The position numbers and the translations under genes are program-made. This document shows positions 23,781 through 35,088 of a stretch of DNA of 64,000 bases, in pieces. The notes under the pieces are model-generated. The model did no database searches. It saw nothing but the letters and a program-made list of their open reading frames with translations, and was not told the DNA's origin. Origin of the DNA: Amaurobius ferox (lineage: Eukaryota; Arthropoda; Arachnida; Araneae; Amaurobiidae); NCBI GenBank assembly GCA_951213105.1, contig OX578140.1, positions 35,943,256 through 36,007,255 of the forward strand, given 5' to 3'. Every line of letters starts with the position of its first letter. Position 1 is the stretch's first letter.

Positions 23781-24164
23781 CTAACTCCCCCAATTGAAGC
23801 CCCTGGTATTTTCATTGGATATTCCAGAATTATATCCAGCTATTGGGTGCTGTGATGACAGGGGGGTGGTTATCACCCCAGAATTAATATCTAACAGCTG
23901 AGTCAGGGCTCCCATGACCCTGGGTGCACGTGCGGTCGAAAACGGACAAGGGTCAGCTCTCCCCACTGTAGCCCCTGCTGTGAGCCCCTCTGTAACTGAG
24001 CCATCGCTGTCCATATTTCTCAGAAACATTGCTTGCTCACCCTTTTGCAGGTGTTCTCTTAGGGAAATGCATATGAATTGCAGGAGTAGCACAGGGACCA
24101 TCTTTGTAGGTTGTACTCCCTCCATAATTCGCAATGTTCCAAATTTGCCTTGGAACACATACAT
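23781..24164 (-). CDS. Unrecognised open frame in a GC-richer island
   Basis: An open frame of 127 codons from ATG to TAG lies in an island much less AT-rich than its surroundings. The protein is mixed in composition, not low-complexity. It has a hydrophobic stretch near residues 22-37 (MVPVLLLQFICISL) and a Gly/Ser/Thr-rich C-terminal half (GVITTPLSSQHP). No domain is recognised. An overlapping plus-strand frame (23,914-24,189) is also open, as happens in GC-richer DNA. It may be an unclassified mobile-element gene or exon, or chance. No promoter or splice signal decides the matter. Confidence 0.2.
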   Translation of the reverse strand: MYVFQGKFGTLRIMEGVQPTKMVPVLLLQFICISLREHLQKGEQAMFLRNMDSDGSVTEGLTAGATVGRADPCPFSTARAPRVMGALTQLLDINSGVITTPLSSQHPIAGYNSGISNENTRGFNWGS

Positions 24165-24504
24165 AACAAATCACGACCAAAGTGCCTAATCATTTAAAAA
24201 TGTTTTTCTTTCCCTTATATCAGTAGATTTTAACTTTTGGAATTATTTATTTTTCGGGTCTTTTTTTAGTGATCGATGTCTTTATGCATACATTTATATA
24301 ATTCTAATTCTTCTCTGTTTTTACGTCTCTTTGACTCGCTGAAATTCAGTCGCTCAAAATATATAGCATACCTTACTACAAGTTAAAATAATTGCTAAAA
24401 CTTTGTTTACATACTATTTGGGTAAAATCTTTTTCAAAACGGTTGAAATGAGCAAAAATCGACTACAAAAAGTTTTAATATATAACATTATTTTACACAT
24501 TTAA

Positions 24505-24757
24505 CATTTGCTTACGGGTGGGACAGCGTCCATCCCAAACGAAGAACCTCCCAAAAAGACAGATATTTGACATACCCTATACCAAAGAGTTCGACCCCCT
24601 TTGCGGGCATTGGCGTCCATGGAAAACATTGTACTTGCTGCAGCAGGTGCAATGTTTCTGTCGGCGATTTCCATGGACGCCAATGCCTGCAAAGGGGTCG
24701 AACTGTTTGGGATAGGGTATGTCAAATACCTGTCTTTTTGGGAGGGTCTTCGTTCTT
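24505..24757. mobile_element. Second piggyBac-like palindromic MITE, right end truncated
   Basis: It begins CATTTGCTTACGGGTGGGAC after TTAA (24,501-24,504), as in the copy at 14,752. Inverted arms CCAAACGAAGAACCTCCC and GGGAGG(G)TCTTCG pair across the element. Inner arms CATTGGCGTCCATGGAAA and its near-complement flank a centre with GTACTTGCTGCAGCAGGTGC. The right arm stops after TCTTCGTTC, losing the terminal 30 bases. Frames across it are foldback artefacts. Confidence 0.7.
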
Positions 24758-25372
24758 TATTAAGGCAATTAAAAGTAAATAAGAACCCAATTAAATGACG
24801 AAAATTAAGTTTTAATGCAGAAAAATATTTTTTAAAAATTAAATTTCTAAGGGATTTAAAAATGAATACCCAAATGTGTTCATAATATGTTTCTGAGTGA
24901 TCATAATGTAAAATGAATCAAAAATGTGAACAAATGGCACGCAAGGTGCATTTTCAAATGTTCGTTAAAAAATTTAAATTAAAAAAAATACAAAATTATA
25001 ACAAAATTGAAAGAAATTGAATGGTATTGTATATAGTAATGTTAAGAATATTTATACAAATTTTCATGTTTCTAAGTCAATAAATAAATAAAAAAATTTC
25101 AACATCCACTGTCCCCTTAAACTCTTTGCAATTTTTAACTTGTAAATTTAATAATTATATAATTTTAATTTAGTTTGGTAACTGTTTTTAAACAAATTCT
25201 TACATAATAAATAAAGTCTAAAAGCTTTAAATTTACTTCTGTAACAAACTATCTTTTGTCCCAAAGGAATAACAATTTAAAGGATAGAAAATACCACAGA
25301 AGAAGAAAAATATATAATTTCAATCCCAAATTTCTATCCAAAAAACTTTTTCATTTCCAAATATTTCATCTT
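24758..25372. other. AT-rich spacer, no gene seen
   Basis: Very AT-rich with A and T runs. No reading frame or repeat is supported apart from short homopolymers. Confidence 0.5.
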
Positions 25373-25570
25373 TAAACAAATTTCATTTTCAGAGCGGGCT
25401 TAGTTGTAAACAACTTTCCAATCATCGTTTCCTTATCCATCGCTCTGATTTTGTAGATTAAGACGTTTGAAAAGAAATTCATTGAGATTACTCGAAAAAT
25501 GATATTTGAATCAAAGTCAACCGTCCCTTTGAAGCGAAGCCATTAGAGAAACCCGAAAGTATTAGGACAG
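25373..25570. repeat. Family C module, copy 1
   Basis: A segment of about 190 bp shared in the same orientation with 26,925-27,120 and 29,340-29,550. Anchor phrases: AGCG(G/C)(G/A)CTT near the start, CAT(C/T)GC(T/C)(C/T)TGATT, TAAG(A/C)C then AAAAGAAATT, then TTTGAATCA(A/C)AG and CCGT(C/T)C. The minus strand of this copy has a short frame (KIRAMDKETMIG...) not kept open in the other two, so coding is doubtful. Confidence 0.6.
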
Positions 25571-25959
25571 TTTATCTCTGAATTCCATGTCTGTCATACA
25601 GCGAAAATGTCTTTTTATACCATTTATTATGACTTTTGGATTGATTTTTTCTTTTTTGCTGTATTGTTTGCACTCTTTAACCCAACCGAGCATTGAAACA
25701 CTGATATCCATCCAAGTTTTAAAAGAATGATGATTGAATGTGAATTCGAATGTGAAATATTTGAAAAGGAAAATATATTCATCAGCTGAATTCAGTGATT
25801 TTAACTTAATTCAGCCTTTTTATTTTGCTAGATATTGAAAGATACTAGATTATATTTACTTGATAGTTATTTTGCTAGATTTACTAGGTATTGACTTTTT
25901 TCCTATTCGGTTGCTTGCACCATTTGTGCTCTTGTAGTTTTTGAACCCATGCTAAACAG

Positions 25960-26120
25960 GTGCCTCTACTAATTAATACTATTACTACTATATAATACTG
26001 TTACTATATAACACTATTGCTATACATAATACTACTAAATGATTCCATCCAATACTATTATTTATAATAGTACTAACCCTAATAATATTCAAATGCTGAT
26101 AATCTAAGAATACTGATACT
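25960..26120. repeat. Degenerate ATTACTATA-type simple repeat
   Basis: Irregular tandem units of the type ACTATTACTACTATATAATA occur through this stretch. It is a decayed trinucleotide-like microsatellite. Confidence 0.6.
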
Positions 26121-26436
26121 AACAATGATAAACAATTGTAGATTTATATTTTTTTTTCGGGTGGGGGGACAAAATTTTTATTTTTCAAGCGTTACTATAA
26201 GCTAGTTTAGGCTGAACACTATATTTAAGACAGTCAACATTGGCAAGGGATTTGATAAATGCCCTAATTTAAAAATTGCTCAATAGAATCCTCAAAGGGA
26301 TGGAAATTTATTTAATTCATAGGAGATAAAATCACTTTAAAGTCAAATACATTGCGAACTTTAGTAATCAGAATGTTTTTACTTTACACACTTCGTGATT
26401 TCATCTGTATTGAATCTAACTATTTATATTATATTG

Positions 26437-26519
26437 TAAGCATATATATATTTCCTTATATCTCTTATAAGCATATATTTTCTTATTTCTGTATAAGCAT
26501 ATATATTTTCTTATCTCTA
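26437..26519. repeat. Three tandem units of about 28 bp
   Basis: TATAAGCATATATATTTTCT followed by TATCTCT-type units occur three times in a row (26,437, 26,466 and 26,492). Confidence 0.75.
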
Positions 26520-26692
26520 TAGGAATTATTTATTCTATATATATTTGTGGGAAAATTAATTTTTTGATCTAGGAATTAGTGAATTTAAATTAAAACTGTT
26601 ATAAACATGTTTGCTAAAGTTATAAAAATATCAAGATATTATTGTAGTTGTTAATAAAACAATAAGATGTGTATATTGTGAGAATAAAATCC

Positions 26693-26734
26693 AAATTATA
26701 ATTTCATACAATTTCTTGTATGAAATTATAATTT
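26693..26734. repeat. Perfect 19-bp inverted repeat
   Basis: Arms AAATTATAATTTCATACAA and its exact complement surround a 4-base loop (TTTC). It is a strong AT-rich hairpin with no known role. Confidence 0.85.
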
Positions 26735-26924
26735 TTATGCACAGATATTATTTTGAATGAAAGAATAAACATATATACGCGCTGAATATTGAAACTATCC
26801 GTTGTTTGACTCATCCTGATTGAACAAATTTGCAAAACGAAGAAAAAGTATAAGTAATTCCTATAACAAATTCAAATGAAAACCGAAAATATTTTTTTAT
26901 AATATGTCATATCTAAATAAATGA

Positions 26925-27120
26925 GCTACAGAAAGCGGGCTTAATTACTCAACAGATTTAAATTCATTGTTCATTTAACCATTGCTTTGATTGCAAATGC
27001 TAAGCCGTCTTAAAAAAAATTGTAAATCTTAAAAAAGTTTACCCAAGAAATAATCTTTGAATCAAAGTCAGCCGTCCCTTTTTTGAAGTAAAGTCAATAA
27101 AAACACGAAATTGTAAAGAG
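26925..27120. repeat. Family C module, copy 2
   Basis: Homologous to copies 1 and 3: AAAGCGGGCTTAATTACT, CATTGCTTTGATTGC, TAAGCCGTCTT, then TCTTTGAATCAAAGTC and CCGTCCC. It is more diverged in the middle, where a run of A is inserted. Confidence 0.6.
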
Positions 27121-27489
27121 AGGTTGCTTAAATTTGATTTCTTCAGAAGCAAATAATATATTTTTAAGAATGAATGTGGCTATAGATTGTTGTACTGGAT
27201 ATATTGTTTCTTTACTTTAACGCATAGTAAAATTGAAAATATATAATATCCAGTTAATATTAATATAAAAGCTGTTAACTACCGGTAGATTCATATTGAC
27301 ATTTAAAGAGAAAATATAAATCAAATTGGAAACAGGGCAATAGAATTTAATATTTTTATTTTCAATGAAATACAGAAGGTGCATAATAAAAAACATCCGT
27401 ATTAATAATTCTAAACCTTAGATGAGCAAGGAGCCTTCTTTGCGCTGTAATTTCCAGTTATTCTGTTTTTTGTCAGTTATATATGCATC

Positions 27490-27790
27490 ATATAAAGGTA
27501 CTTTCTGTACTCCCCCCCCATGCAGTTCCCGCAACTTATAGCATTACGGCCACATGACCACTCCTCTCCATCAACCCATAGCTCCCGCGCCTCATCTGCA
27601 ACCCACCATTATCTTTCGGTAATCGAGAACTCTCTTGAAGGAGGAAGTACTACACCGAACGCTTATGAGTATCAAATGCCTTGAGCTGGAAATGTTTTAG
27701 CTGAACTTGATGCTGGTCTACCAGGGATTGAGTTCGGGATAAAAACCCGCCACTACCAAGTTGGCGATTTTGTATTGTATTTTCCATCAA
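27490..27790. other. GC-richer block, LTR-like in texture
   Basis: Starts about TGTACTCCCCCCC and contains GC-rich words (CATAGCTCCCGCGCC), then GGGATAAAAACCCGCCACTA, which includes a TATA-like element. It lies directly before the 32-bp minisatellite. It could be part of an LTR or a promoter; no partner copy is found here. Confidence 0.25.
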
Positions 27791-27823
27791 ATATATACAT
27801 AATTAATTGTAGTATGGCTTAAC

Positions 27824-28671
27824 TCGTCACTCTTCAGTTACAGTTCAGTCATAACATGTCACCCTTCAATTACAATTCAGTCATAACATGTCACCCTTCA
27901 GTTACAGTTCAGTCATAACATGTCACCCTTCAATTACAATTCAGTCATAACATGTCACCCTTCAGTTACAGTTCAGTCATAACATGTCACCCTTCAGTTA
28001 CAATTCAGTCATAACATGTCACCCTTCAGTTACAGTTCTGTCATAACATGTCACCCTTCAGTTACAATTCAGTCATAACATGTCACCCTTCAGTTACAGT
28101 TCAGTCATAACATGTCACCCTTCAGTTACAGTTCAGTCATAACATGTCACCCTTCAGTTACAGTTCAGTCATAACATGTCACCCTTCAGTTACAGTTCAG
28201 TCATAACATGTCACCCTTCAGTTACAGTTCAGTCATAACATGTCACCCTTCAGTTACAGTTCAGTCATAACATGTCACCCTTCAGTTACAGTTCAGTCAT
28301 AACATGTCACCCTTCAGTTACAGTTCAGTCATAACATGTCACCCTTCAGTTACAGTTCAGTCATAACATGTCACCCTTCAGTTACAGTTCAGTCATAACA
28401 TGTCACCCTTCAGTTACAATTCAGTCATAACATGTCACCCTTCAATTACAATTCAGTCATAACATGTCACCCTTCAGTTATAATTCAGTCGTAACATGTC
28501 ACCCTTCAGTTACAATTCAGTCATAACATGTCACCCTTCAGTTACAGTTCAGTCATAACATGTCACCCTTCAGTTACAATTCAGTCATAACATGTCACCC
28601 TTCAATTACAATTCAGTCATAACATGTCACCCTTCACTTACAGTTCAGTCATAACATGTCACCCTTCAGTT
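27824..28671. repeat. 32-bp minisatellite, about 26 units
   Basis: An exact period of 32 with the unit ACATGTCACCCTTCAGTTAC then AGTTCAGTCATA. Variants replace CAGTTACAGTT with CAATTACAATT or CAGTTACAATT. The two ends are variant-rich, the left end alternating between the two types (a 64-bp higher-order period for about four units). The central ten or so units are almost identical. There are no unique spacers, so it is a minisatellite, not a CRISPR array. The period is not a multiple of three and no long frame crosses it. Confidence 0.98.
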
Positions 28672-28696
28672 TAAAGAACTTCAAAAAATATTTCGA

Positions 28697-29092
28697 TTGA
28701 TAACATACTTGACAAAGTATGGTATCAATCGAAACCCCCCCCCCATGGGGGTTAATAACGTCATGAACGCAAAAATTGTATTTTTTACAACTATTATTGA
28801 AACATGTGCCATAAACAACCTCTTTTATGTAAAATTAAGTCCAATTCCGTCCTATGCAGCCATATTAAAGAAATATAAAATTTCGAATACTTTTCGAAGT
28901 TTTCACTCGAACTTCAAAACATTTTATCTAGTTCTAGATTTTTTGATAGCAAAGCTGAATGTAAACTTTCGTGAAAATCCACTAATATTTGAAGGTATCG
29001 TGTACACAAAAAATCAACCACATGCATACATACAACTTCAAAACCGTTCGAAACATGTTCAGGAGATCTTAAAACATATATTGGCATCATAA
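28697..29092 (+). CDS. Unrecognised 131-codon open frame
   Basis: The longest non-repeat plus frame in this half of the window, running from ATG to TAA just after the minisatellite. It shows moderate complexity, basic overall, with no signal peptide or clear membrane segment (a hydrophobic patch is near residues 76-86, FYLVLDFLIAK). The C-terminal part (NQPHAYIQLQNRSKHVQEIL) looks protein-like. No domain is recognised and no splice or promoter signal is evident. A chance frame or a mobile-element scrap is equally possible. Confidence 0.2.
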   Translation: MITYLTKYGINRNPPPMGVNNVMNAKIVFFTTIIETCAINNLFYVKLSPIPSYAAILKKYKISNTFRSFHSNFKTFYLVLDFLIAKLNVNFRENPLIFEGIVYTKNQPHAYIQLQNRSKHVQEILKHILAS

Positions 29093-29339
29093 TCTCGAAT
29101 TCTAACATTTTCATAAAAACAATACTTTCTCCGTTCTATATTTCATACTATGAGCAAGTAAAAATGCCCTTTAGCTGTTCAAACATATTTCCATAAGAGA
29201 CTTCTGCTGTTATCATATGACGGGCGAAATTATTTCCATTTTATAATGACGTTTCAATAATTCTACATCAAAAAATATCATCCATCTCAGAAGGAAATTT
29301 TCAAATATTTTCAACACAAATATAAAATAAAACAATTAG

Positions 29340-29550
29340 ATATTTATATTTGATTTCCAAATAAATTTCATTCCCAAAGCGCACTTTACTTTTTGAGCGA
29401 CTTTGCAACCACCGTATCTTTGGCCATCGCCCTGATTTTCTGATTAAGCCATCTGAAAAGAAATTGATTGAGTTTACTCAAAGAATGATGTTTGAATCAC
29501 AGCGGACCGTTCTTTCGTAGCAGAACCATTAAAGACTCGAAATTGTAAAA
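29340..29550. repeat. Family C module, copy 3
   Basis: Same orientation as copies 1 and 2: CCCAAAGCGCACTTTACT, CATCGCCCTGATTTTCTG, TAAGCCATCTGAAAAG, AAATTGATTGAGTTTACTC, then TGTTTGAATCACAG. It is separated from copy 2 by the GC-richer block and the minisatellite. Confidence 0.6.
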
Positions 29551-31921
29551 ATAGTATATTTTACTTTCATGTGTGGGCTTTAGCAAATGTCCTTTTATCC
29601 AACCGTGAATATAAATTTAGATTTTCTGAGTTTGCTGTTTCTTTTGTTAGACTATAGAAGATTAAGGAAATATATATTTCTAATGCAAATTCGCTGAATG
29701 TTGGTTTTATTATGAATTTTAGAATGCAACGTTTAAAAAGAAAGGATGTGTGTGTAAGTGCACCAAATAATTTAATTTTTTACTTCTCTTAGACAAAATA
29801 GTTTTAAAGGAGAATCATGAGCGAAAAAGTAAAATTCGATTGTCAATTTTTATGGATCTACAGTAGGAGTCTGCACATCGAGGTAGAAGTAAGTAGTTAA
29901 AATTTCATATTAAGAAAAAGTCATTTGCGACAAACAATTCAGGTAGCGCTGGGATACGACAAGTAGTCCTGCATTGTATGCATTTCTATGGCGAAAGGTG
30001 TAAAATATTTATTTAAACAGTCAATTTTGCAAAAATAAATTATTAGCGGAATGCAATAAAGAAACAATAAGGAATATTCTTACGCATTTAAAATAATCTT
30101 AACTTTTAATTTATTTTTATCTCAATATGTTCTGTACTCTATCCTACAAATATAGGATAAAAATACTGGTTAATTGTACTCATAATTAGGGTAATTGTAC
30201 TCATCATTACTTCATTTAAAAATAATCAAAAATACATATACTGCATACTACGCCATACATATATGCTTTCTGTTCTGCAAACTAATAATAACGGCTAATA
30301 ACACTAGCAACACCTAGATATAATTCTCAAAGCATCATGACATTATCAAGCGTTTCATCCATAGGAGTTTTACCTCCTTCTTTCTAACTCCAGGAATCCG
30401 CAACTTAACACCCGCGAGCTCTCACAGATTTCAAAATTTTCTGGCATGTACTCGATAAAGAATATATTATCTGTACATACCTATGAGAGAGAATACGTGT
30501 ATACGTGTATACGCTTGTATGCATGTATACACATATGGGTATTTAGGATTGGGATAATTTAAATTTGCTTATAAACGAATGTGAACCGAAAACAATATAT
30601 ACGCCACTATTCACTAACATGAAATTAAATACAAAATATAAACTTAACTAAATGTAGACTTAACAACCCCATGGAATCGGGTCTATTATTATTAAAGTTC
30701 AGCAACAACGAGTTGTCGGTGACTATCGCAACATAATATTATATGTACGGCAAAATATGATCATTAGCGGGGTTTGTCCGATTTGTGTAGTTATCACAAA
30801 CACTGTCATCTGGCAGATTCTTCCATTGTAGTCGATGGTAATTCGCTGCAGTGGAGTTCTGATAAAATAAAGCTCCGAGACATTGGTTCTATCGCATCAC
30901 CGACAATATGGTCTCTTTCTTTCGAATGCATGGTTCAAAAATATTTTCGGAGTTGCAAAGTAAAACCGCCTCTATTTAATATTATATTTATGTATTTTAT
31001 ATATTTTAAGGCATTTTTTTCCTTATTTATTTAAAAATTATGTCTATTTTCAATGCGGTTTTTATAGCAAAAATTATGCAATTATACCTAAATATTTTTA
31101 CAGCACAATTGAAATTTATTTTGACTTAAATGTTTTCTTTTTCTTTTATTAAAATATATAACTGTCGATTGTATGCTTAAAAAAATCTATACTAAAATAA
31201 TTAAAAATAAGTGTATCCATATGTACGTAGATGTACTCGGACAGTTTCATTCCAAATCATGTTTTCACGAAGGTTTTGAAATGGCCAATAAAAAATACAG
31301 AATTTGAAATGACTTTTCAATGTGGATTTCATATTGGCACTAATTCTGCTATTTCAACTCAAAATTTCATATAATTTTATTTATATGAAATAATTCATAA
31401 AAATTATTTTCAATGGCAGCCATTTGGACAGCCCTTAATTAAATCCAAAACGTATAACATTATTCCATATCCCCAGAAAATGTGAGTTAATAAAAAATTA
31501 AAAATGAAATATATATATTTGCTTATGTGTCGATACTATTTGTGCATCTCCATATGTGTCAATAATATTTAAAAAAAGACACAATTTTGCTTAATTATAA
31601 GATATTGCAAAGACCAGTAATAGTGAACCCGAAAAGCTGCGCCGAATAAGGCCGCAATTAATTGAAATAGTAGAACAAGTAACAACTAACTATCCTCTTC
31701 AGGAAAAATGTTGCGCGACATAAAAAATCCACTGTGTAGAATTGCTTAAAATGTTGGCAATATTAATTTCGAGTATTGGAGCATTATTTCTAAAAAGCTT
31801 TAAATATTTTATATACTGAGTATATATATGTCTATACTGCAGAACTCGCCAATTGTGTCCAGACTCGCTAGCCACATCTTTACTGTGAAATATCTTGACT
31901 TTACCATGATACTGTACCATG
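29551..31921. other. AT-rich interval; one weak open frame
   Basis: No gene is recognised. A plus frame at 30,774-31,034 (86 codons) has a more protein-like N-terminal half (SLQWSSDKIKLRD) and a hydrophobic tail produced by AT-rich DNA; it might include a short exon (about 30,770-30,975). A GTATACGTGTATACG-type run of alternating purine-pyrimidine lies at 30,495-30,535. Confidence 0.35.
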
Positions 31922-32409
31922 GTATTGCGGCAGCAAAGACATCTGATCAAAGATACTTTGAACCTGTACCCGAATTATAAGAACAGAGGAGGAGCTAGCT
32001 TTTGCTCAGTGATTATAATGTCGGTCTACGAAGCATCAGGTACCTGGTTCGGGACCCGGCGACGCACAATCGCCACAATGATGACTGGACGTTTGAAACA
32101 CGCAACCTTCCTCTCCAACGATCTCACCCTCTCAACACGAGATGGCAGCACCACACGGAGTCAGAAGCCTTGACACTCCCTTCCTGATTGACCACGACTG
32201 ACCGTCACGCCGAGGCGATACGCCTCCCTGCCTTCATCATCAGCGGAGGGAGTGTGCGGCAGCAAAGACATCTGATCAAAGATGCTTTGAACCTGTACCC
32301 GAATTATAAGAACAGAGGAGGAGCTAGCTTTTGCTCAGTGATTATGATGTCGGTCTACGAAGCATCAGGTCCCTGGTTCGGGACCGGCGACGCTCAATCG
32401 CCACAGTAT
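31922..32409 (+). mobile_element. Miniature LTR retrotransposon (TRIM-like)
   Basis: Two direct repeats, 31,926-32,077 (152 bp) and 32,255-32,405 (151 bp), are nearly identical. Both begin TGCGGCAGCAAAGACATCTG and end CAATCGCCACA, giving TG...CA termini. The 4-bp GTAT before the first (31,922-31,925) and after the second (32,406-32,409) is a target duplication. The 177-bp interior ends in a purine-rich CAGCGGAGGGAGTG immediately before the second LTR, as a polypurine tract should. No gag or pol is encoded, so it needs an autonomous helper. A primer-binding site is not obvious. The few LTR differences suggest a fairly recent insertion. Confidence 0.85.
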
Positions 32410-33319
32410 CTTGACTGTAAATATCATGGACTGTATCTCGCAAACCTAACATTATTTCCTTTTTGAAATAAAAACAATTTAAGGGGATATGGTACCCAAA
32501 TTTCTAAAATCTGCAATTTTAAAGTTATAGTTATAATATTTTGTATTCAGGTAGATTTTAAGTATAGTAAACAAAATGTGATATTCAAAATTTTAAAAAT
32601 TAAAAAAAAATATTTTTTAAAATTAACATTTCAAAAATTTGACAAGTTTTCTTTTTGATATAAGTAGAAAAATAATTTTTCTAAAATTTTAATTTGAACA
32701 TTTTTTAACATAAAAATATGTAAGAAATAAATTGTCTTCACAGTTTTTGTAAATATGAATGGGAAAAAATTTAATAAAATATAATGTTATAAAACGTGAT
32801 TTTACACCACAAATATTGTTTTCGAAAATCATAATAAAAAAACAAACACATATTTCAGCAATTGCTGAAGACAAATTAAAGAAAAGAATATATATAACAA
32901 TTGTTCCAAATTTCATTCATACCCGTGTAGTAGAATTTGACTAATATCAATTTAAATTTATAAAAATGTCGAAAATCACGTCTTTGAGTGAAAAGGCATT
33001 AAAATTTAAAAATTATGCAAAATAGCTGTTTATGAAGATATTCATCTGAAAAAATTTTCAGTAATCTTTTACACACAAGACATATATTCCAAGTTTAAAT
33101 TTTAACAAAATAATATATGTACAAAAATTAAATTTGAAAATTTGAAAAAAAGATTTTAAAAATTTCATCAAAATTTTTATATACAGAGAAAAATATGAAA
33201 ATTGCTGCTATTGGATCATAATATATTATAAATAGCTCTTGCACACACAAATTCAAAGATAATACATTATATTACAATGTATAAATGTATGTAAAAGCAA
33301 TATTGCTGACTAACACATT
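32410..33319. other. Very AT-rich spacer
   Basis: Long A and T runs with no feature, except a short dyad GGGATATGGTACCC at 32,484. It might contain the downstream end of the Mutator-like element, but I could not match it to an inverted copy on the other side of the transposase relic. Confidence 0.4.
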
Positions 33320-35088
33320 TCAGTGTCCACCAGCCAAGTAACCAGAATTCTGGCTCAGTGTCATTTTTGCCAAGTTCAGTTTTCTGCGATAAACTTTGAA
33401 CAACAAAGTTGATTTGCTCAAAGCTGTTTTGTAGCGTCTTATATGTTTTCGTTTAGTAAGAACATGTGACCTTCCAGGTGACATGAGAGCATCCTTTATT
33501 ATTTGAGCTACAGAAAAGGAAAAATCCTTGTGGAAATCTATTTTACCTCTGGCCACTGCAATTTCAACTCTCTGTCTTGAACCATTTATTGATTTGGGGC
33601 ATCTTTTCCAAACCAGACTATGAAGAGACTCATTTCTGTTTTGAGTTTCACCATTGCTGCACCTTTCTAATAATGAGTCTGAAGCATGTCTTTGAAAAAT
33701 GGGTATCATTTTGCATTCTACATCAGATGTCAAAGGAGTCTGTATGCCGGTAGAGTGAGGAACTGGTGTTAATCCTTGTGCTAATGCTCGAATGTAGAAA
33801 CACTAAGATTCTTTATGATGTGGGCATGTCTTGTGTTTTGGATGTCTGTCGGTGTATCTGCAATGTTGTAGAATAGCATAAATATCCTTTTCATGGTTAG
33901 TACATTTTATTTCTTATGATGGCATTTTGATAGAAGTTATTTTTTAATTGTTGTGTTTTTGAGATTTCCGTGTTTCCTACCACCAAGAGTCCTCCCCGTT
34001 TCTGTTCTGTGGCAACAAAGTTACGCAAATCGGTTCCCATACGTTTTCCAACATGATTCACATATTCTTCCTTGACAAGAGAAACATCAGGGCCCTACAC
34101 TTTCAACTTCTGCAAGGTTTCAAATATCCTTGAATCACCATCACCAACAAATTCAACATAACGGAATCAAATATCAGTTGATCGATTCCACAAACGCTTT
34201 CCCATCTCAACTTCCATTCCACCCGATGCACCACAATAATTTTGTTCGCAAAGTGGCAAATGTCCTTCATACCAAAATGCATACTCAGCTGTATTTTTGC
34301 CTAAATGAGCAGTCGCCCTGCATGCATTATAATTTTTGGAAACAACTTCATAGTCATTTATAAAACCTGTCAGTACATCAATTACACAGGCAACAGCATA
34401 ATTTAAAGAGTGGCCCCGTGTGTGCCAGGAGGCATCGTAACTAACCGCAATGTCGAAGATTTTATCATCACACACAGTTACTGAATTTAGTGTAGCATGA
34501 GCTTGGCGTACATTTCGACGCACATCTTTCAACTGGCCTTGTGCACTTATTACAGTTATGTTATTCACAAATTTTTCAAATGCTTACTAAAAGTTCGCGA
34601 GTTCATGCACGGCAAATTCATAAATGAACAAAAAAGTTCAGCTCCTGCATGACCTTTTCCCAATTCAACAAATGCATGCACAGATCGGCAATTTACATCA
34701 AAAGTTTTACAGTTATTTGCAGTAGACAATTTGTCCAAAGAATTCACTGTAGTTTTAAAGTTACAGGTGTACTTCAGAATATCTTCAGTGTAAATCCATA
34801 GTTTTTGCCAATATACACAGACAGGTTATTGTTGTTGAAATGTGAATATTTGCAGAGATCTACAATCTGTTGCAAGCATTTCAACTTGATTAAAATATAT
34901 TCATTCGAATTATCTGAAGGAATGTCTGCTTCTGTTGAGAAATCGTTTTGCAATGCTTCTGTTCTTGTCACAATGGCGACTTTTCTGGAAATATCTGCAT
35001 TTATATCAGTCATTTTGCATCCATTTTGTTTCATCAGCTCAGCTTTTCTTACTTGAGATTTCCGCTTTCCTCCCATATTTACTATCAC
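33320..35088 (-). pseudogene. Mutator-like transposase, decayed
   Basis: Reading the minus strand from about 35,073, the coding sequence starts MGGKRKSQVRKAEL and runs about 585 codons to a stop near 33,320. Recognisable blocks in order: FDIAVSYDASWHTRGHS (about 34,450, acidic DDE-type region), CVIDVLTGFINDYEVVSKN, GASGGMEVEM, then VGDGDSRIF and YVNHVGKRMGTDLR (about 34,060-34,150), ILQHCRYTD and CPHHK (about 33,830-33,885), and ETQNRNESLHSLVWKRCP (about 33,640). These match the Mutator-like transposase family found scattered in arthropods and cnidarians. It is broken: frame changes near 34,750-34,770, 34,565 and 33,890-33,905, and in-frame stops at 34,167-34,169 (TGA), 34,095-34,097 (TAG) and 33,803-33,805 (TAG). 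The length fits a near-complete ancestral protein. No terminal inverted repeats were found. Confidence 0.85.

Noticed and set aside
27824..28671. Regular 32-bp repeats resembling a CRISPR array
   Set aside because: The repeats are contiguous with no unique spacers, and the sequence is eukaryotic. It is a minisatellite.
32041..32077. TGGTTCGGGACC in the miniature LTR resembling a tRNA T-arm or pol III B box
   Set aside because: There is no A box at a suitable distance, and the word lies inside the LTR in both copies, so neither a tRNA gene nor a primer-binding site is supported.
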